Assembly (NCBI GenBank): GCA_020698575.1
Contig: CM036241.1
Coordinates: 9,838,416-9,902,415, forward strand
Length of the DNA: 64,000 nt
Direction of reading: 5' to 3'
Source of the DNA: Bostrychus sinensis
Lineage: Eukaryota > Chordata > Actinopteri > Gobiiformes > Eleotridae
The position numbers and the translations under genes are program-made. Each line of letters opens with the position of its first letter. Within the stretch, counting starts at the first letter, position 1. The notes below the pieces were generated by a model, which saw only the letters and a list, made by a program, of their open reading frames with translations, did not search any database and was not told the origin of the DNA. Positions 60,754 through 64,000 of the stretch are shown piece after piece.

Positions 60754-60955
60754 CTGAAACAAAACACAGGTCAAAATGCCATGGTCACAAGTCAATTCTC
60801 CTTTTAGCTCTTCCCCTGAGAGATAGCCACAGTGAATTATCTGCCTCCATCTTTAACCCTGACCTCTGCATCCTCTTCTCTCAAACCAAATTTTATTTAT
60901 TTATTTATTTACTTACTTAGTCGGGACAGAGCACATTAATGAACAATCATATACA

Positions 60956-61366
60956 CAGGCCTTGACATTAACTTTTTTGCCCACTGGCCACAGTCACCAG
61001 TCTTTTTCAAAAGATATTGGTTGAAATGTTGAAGTGTTTATTATATAGTAGGCTTTATGATAAGCAAAATGTAACGTAAAGTTTGGTTTTACAATATTTT
61101 ACAATCAACTAGTTAACTTAAATACATAAAATGAATGTTGTATTTTTGTATGAATTAAACATATCTTAATTCAATTTCACTTAAGGCAGCTTTTATCCTA
61201 ATCATAATGAATTACTATGTATTTATTTTTAGAAATACAGAAATTCAGGCCTAAATTTGTTGTAAAATATATAGATAAAATCCAACCAGCCAGAGTGTTT
61301 AGTGGAAGTCAATGTGTTACCAGCCACAATGGAAATCTACCTGCATTTGGCTGGTTGGCTAATGTT
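60956..61366. mobile_element. hAT MITE family B, 3' eroded
   Basis: Starts CAGGCCTTGACATTAAC and shares ccactggccacagtcaccag and aatggaaatctacc with 25809. The right terminal repeat is lost. Confidence 0.7.
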
Positions 61367-61424
61367 GCACATGTACAGACTGTAAATGAGCCAGATTGTA
61401 GCATAGTTGCTAATTTTCATCTGT

Positions 61425-62210
61425 AGTCCCGAGGCAGGTGAAACAGAACAACACAAAAAAACTGTACAATGACAAACATAAAACACATAAACACACATTA
61501 GGACATTAGGACAATGTAAAGTTAGTTAAAATGATCACAGGATTTTTTTAAAGAAACTGTTTAAGTTCCTTTCTAAAGGAGAGATAAGTGGGACATTTGC
61601 TTAGATTTGCTGGCAGGCTGTTCCAAATCTGACTTCCTCTGACTGACAGGACACTTTGTCCAAATGTGTTTTTTCTGTGTGGGATCTCAACATCTCCTCT
61701 GTTGAGGCTCTGCTGCCGAAATCTCTCACAGTTTTTGGTTTAATGTATTTAGAAAGTGGAGGCGGTTCAGAAAGAGTTTTGTATCAAACAGCAGTTTTTA
61801 AAGTGAATAAAGTTTTGAAAGTTAAGCATTTTATATTTGTCTAAAATATCACAGCGGTGAAATGACCTGGGTTTTTGTCGAGAATTTTTATAGATATTTT
61901 AAAGAGAGTTTCTTTTGATTTTCTAATTGTGTCTCCAGTGAGTGACCAGGTTGTGTTGCAGTAATCTATGTGTGAGAAAATCACTGAATGTAGAAACATT
62001 TTTGCAGCAGTTGTTGTCATAGTTGGTCTGATTTGTTTAAAATTTTGAACATTTAACTTTATTGTGTTGGCTGTGAGTTTGATGTGTTTTTTAAATGAAA
62101 GTGTTGGATCCAGAGATACTTGAACTCATCAACTAACGTCATGTCCTCTTTCTCTACATCTATACATTTCCTTGTTGGTCTTCCTCTTCAGCACTAACCT
62201 GTTTATTTTT
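61425..62210 (-). mobile_element. probable LINE remnant
   Basis: ggcaggctgttccaaatctg, gtgaccaggttgtgttgcag and agatacttgaactcatcaac are wording I associate with a fish non-LTR retrotransposon read on the minus strand. Frames are broken. Confidence 0.45.
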
Positions 62211-62329
62211 GTTTGTGGGGTGAAAAAATGGAAGAACATGAATCATGAACTAAAACAATGTCCAAATATGAAGTTGCAGTTTAAAAACAGATATAAGGAA
62301 ATTATATTTGCTAGGTGTTGATAAAACAC

Positions 62330-62721
62330 TTTGCGTATTGGGGGTTGCCAAGCGACAGCCCCAAAACATCACTGCTCTAGAGGAGATCTGCATGGAGGAA
62401 TGGGCCAAAATACCAGCAACAGTTTATGAAAACCTTGTGCAGACTTCCGGAAACGTTTGACCTCTGTCATTGCCAACAAAGAGTATATAACAAAGTATTG
62501 AGATGAACTTTTGTTATTGACCAAATACTTATTTTCCACCATAATTTGCAAATAAATTCTTTAAAAATCAGACAATGTGATTTTCTGGATTTTTTTTTTT
62601 CATTTTGTCTCTCATAGTTGAGGTTTACCTATGATGAAAATTTCAGGCCTCTCTCATCTTTTTAAGTGGGAGAACTTGCACAATTGGTGGCTGACTAAAT
62701 ACTTTTTTGCCCCACTATAAC
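62330..62721 (-). mobile_element. Tc1/mariner element, one end
   Basis: The minus strand starts at a TA with agtggggcaaaaaagtattt, then tgcaagttctcccac, and runs to catgcagatctcctctagag. This is the terminus of a widespread vertebrate Tc1-like transposon. The transposase and the other terminus are missing. Confidence 0.8.
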
Positions 62722-63468
62722 AGGAAGCTAAATTGATTTTCGTGTGGTGAAGGATTTATGAAAGGGGGTGGGATTAAATAAGTTTTTACTTCCTCCCACT
62801 CCTATTCAGATGTAGTAGTAGTTATTTCTTTTCAATATAATAATCCTTCTTTGGTAAATACTTGTTATTACAGCTTTTCTCAGTTGCTTTGGTACATTTC
62901 TCATATCCGACCTTACATTTTTCACAGTTTCTTACACTGTCAGTTGCTTTTGTCATGCTGATCTAAATGCATTGCACTGTCTCTCAGTTGAATAGTTCAG
63001 CCCTTAAAACGTCACTGTACTCAAGTAAAGTAAAGGTTTGTTTTGGCAAATGCCCTCAGAAAGTTAAGAAAAAATATCTAGCTCAACTTTATAGTAGAGC
63101 AGTTAAATGGCAATACAAACAATTTGAGCACTCTTCCTTATTTTTCCAGTAAACTGAGCGACAGAGGGAGAGTGCAGCTTTGTCCAGTTGCAATCATCAT
63201 AAAAAATGTTAGCCTTAGTTGTTTTCCGCAGGTGCATAAACTGACAACATGGTGAAGCATTTGATGGCCTCGTAGATGTGTTAAGTGACTGAAATATATA
63301 GTCTTTGTCAGATCAGCTAAAGATTTTAAGCCAGTGATACTATTTTGCAATTAATACATTTTTCTACAGAAGAGAAAAGGTCCAAAGTTCTCAGGAAGTT
63401 TTTGTCAAATAGTTATTCTGTATTGAAGGTGCTCTTTGGTGCTCAGGAACAAAGAACTTGCAAAAAGT
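62722..63468. other. intron upstream of w1
   Basis: No vWA exon and no repeat recognised. Confidence 0.5.
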
Positions 63469-63610
63469 AAAGAAAAACCCAAGGCACTCTTCATTTACCT
63501 CAGGTTTAAAAGCTTTTATTTCATGTGGCTATATGTTTATAAAATCTTTAAAAGCATAGAGTGCTGGATTTGACTTGAAGGTAAATGAAGAGCGCCTTGG
63601 TTTTTTCTTT
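63469..63610. repeat. inverted repeat, 32-bp arms
   Basis: aaacccaaggcactcttcat at the left (63469-63500) pairs with atgaagagcgccttggtttt at the right (63579-63610), three mismatches, spacer 78 bp. Confidence 0.8.
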
Positions 63611-63787
63611 ATTTAAAACATTTTTCTGTTTGTGTGAATTATTTTGAGAAATGTGCGTAAAGTTTTGTAAATTTAAGTTCTGATCTGACTAAGAAAAACT
63701 GGAATTCATCTTGTTTGATGTTAAATTATATCTGAATATGTCATTATAAACACACTCAACCTGAGCATCCTTCTACTCATATACTCA

Positions 63788-63990
63788 CTATCCCCCCTCT
63801 GTACCTGTCCAAAACATCTCAGTCTGAATTTCCCCAAAGGCTTTGTCTCCGAAACATCTAACATGAGCTGTTCCTCTGATCCAACCTCCCAAAGAGAACC
63901 TCAACATCTTCAGCTCTGCCTCCTGTCTTTTCCTCAGTGCCACTGTCTCTAAACCGTACAACATCATCTTCATCAACATCTACAAACAAG
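63788..63990 (-). mobile_element. LINE reverse-transcriptase C-terminal fragment
   Basis: A minus-strand frame reads MLYGLETVALRKRQEAELKM and GTAHVRCFGDK, a tail common in animal non-LTR retrotransposon polyproteins. It is truncated by the window edge. Confidence 0.65.
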
Positions 63991-64000
63991 CTGCATGAGT

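Noticed and set aside
59177..60409. Additional vWA exon between w2 and w3
   Set aside because: w2 and w3 join in phase, and the protein aligns with human without a gap, so no exon is missing.
60360..60569. Start codon for a separate small protein (MSPSAGQAVNF...)
   Set aside because: The ATG is upstream of the acceptor, in intron sequence; the coding part is vWA exon w2.

Overview
The window is teleost-fish nuclear DNA. It is intron-rich, crowded with short tRNA-type SINEs, hAT and Tc1-type MITEs, LINE tails and microsatellites, and it holds one recognisable host gene. That gene is collagen alpha-1(VII), col7a1, on the minus strand. I found 75 of its exons, w1 (60627-60753) to w75 (1263-1307) in transcription order. 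Both gene ends lie outside: the N-terminal part of NC1 is to the right of 60753, and the rest of the triple helix, NC2 and the Kunitz domain are to the left of 1263.

w1-w3 encode the second half of a von Willebrand A domain and w4 the short Cys-containing linker. w5-w75 encode Gly-X-Y repeats in small exons, mostly multiples of 9 nt (27, 36, 45, 54, 63, 72, 81, 117, 126), nearly all phase 0 and starting with a Gly codon. Identification as type VII rests on a vWA domain running straight into a very long, interrupted triple helix; on stretches aligning with remembered human COL7A1 (such as GEPGKPGIPGVPGRAG, GEQGRNGSPG and GEDGEPGEDGRKG); and on a 35-residue non-collagenous hinge at 26600-28330 just before an unusually long 210-nt exon. 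The exons total 4510 nt, that is 1503 codons plus one base. The extra base falls in w45, where a G run looks one base too long.

Exons sit in tight clusters (1.2-1.9, 4.2-5.2, 22.8-25.5, 34.4-36.3, 44.0-46.0 and 54.5-57.9 kb) separated by introns enlarged by repeats. The largest intron, 5154-15474 (10.3 kb), holds SINEs, a hexamer array, a fold-back element and a hAT MITE nested inside another. Other introns carry a hAT derivative that keeps a BED zinc-finger ORF (19454-19859), several MITE families with visible inverted ends and target-site duplications, a 35-bp minisatellite (40015-40705), a 1-kb AGT-rich tract (17714-18740) and LINE 3' tails. I see no second host gene, structural RNA gene, CRISPR array or promoter. 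The features most worth follow-up are the mobile-element structures and a few splicing or reading-frame oddities in the collagen gene.
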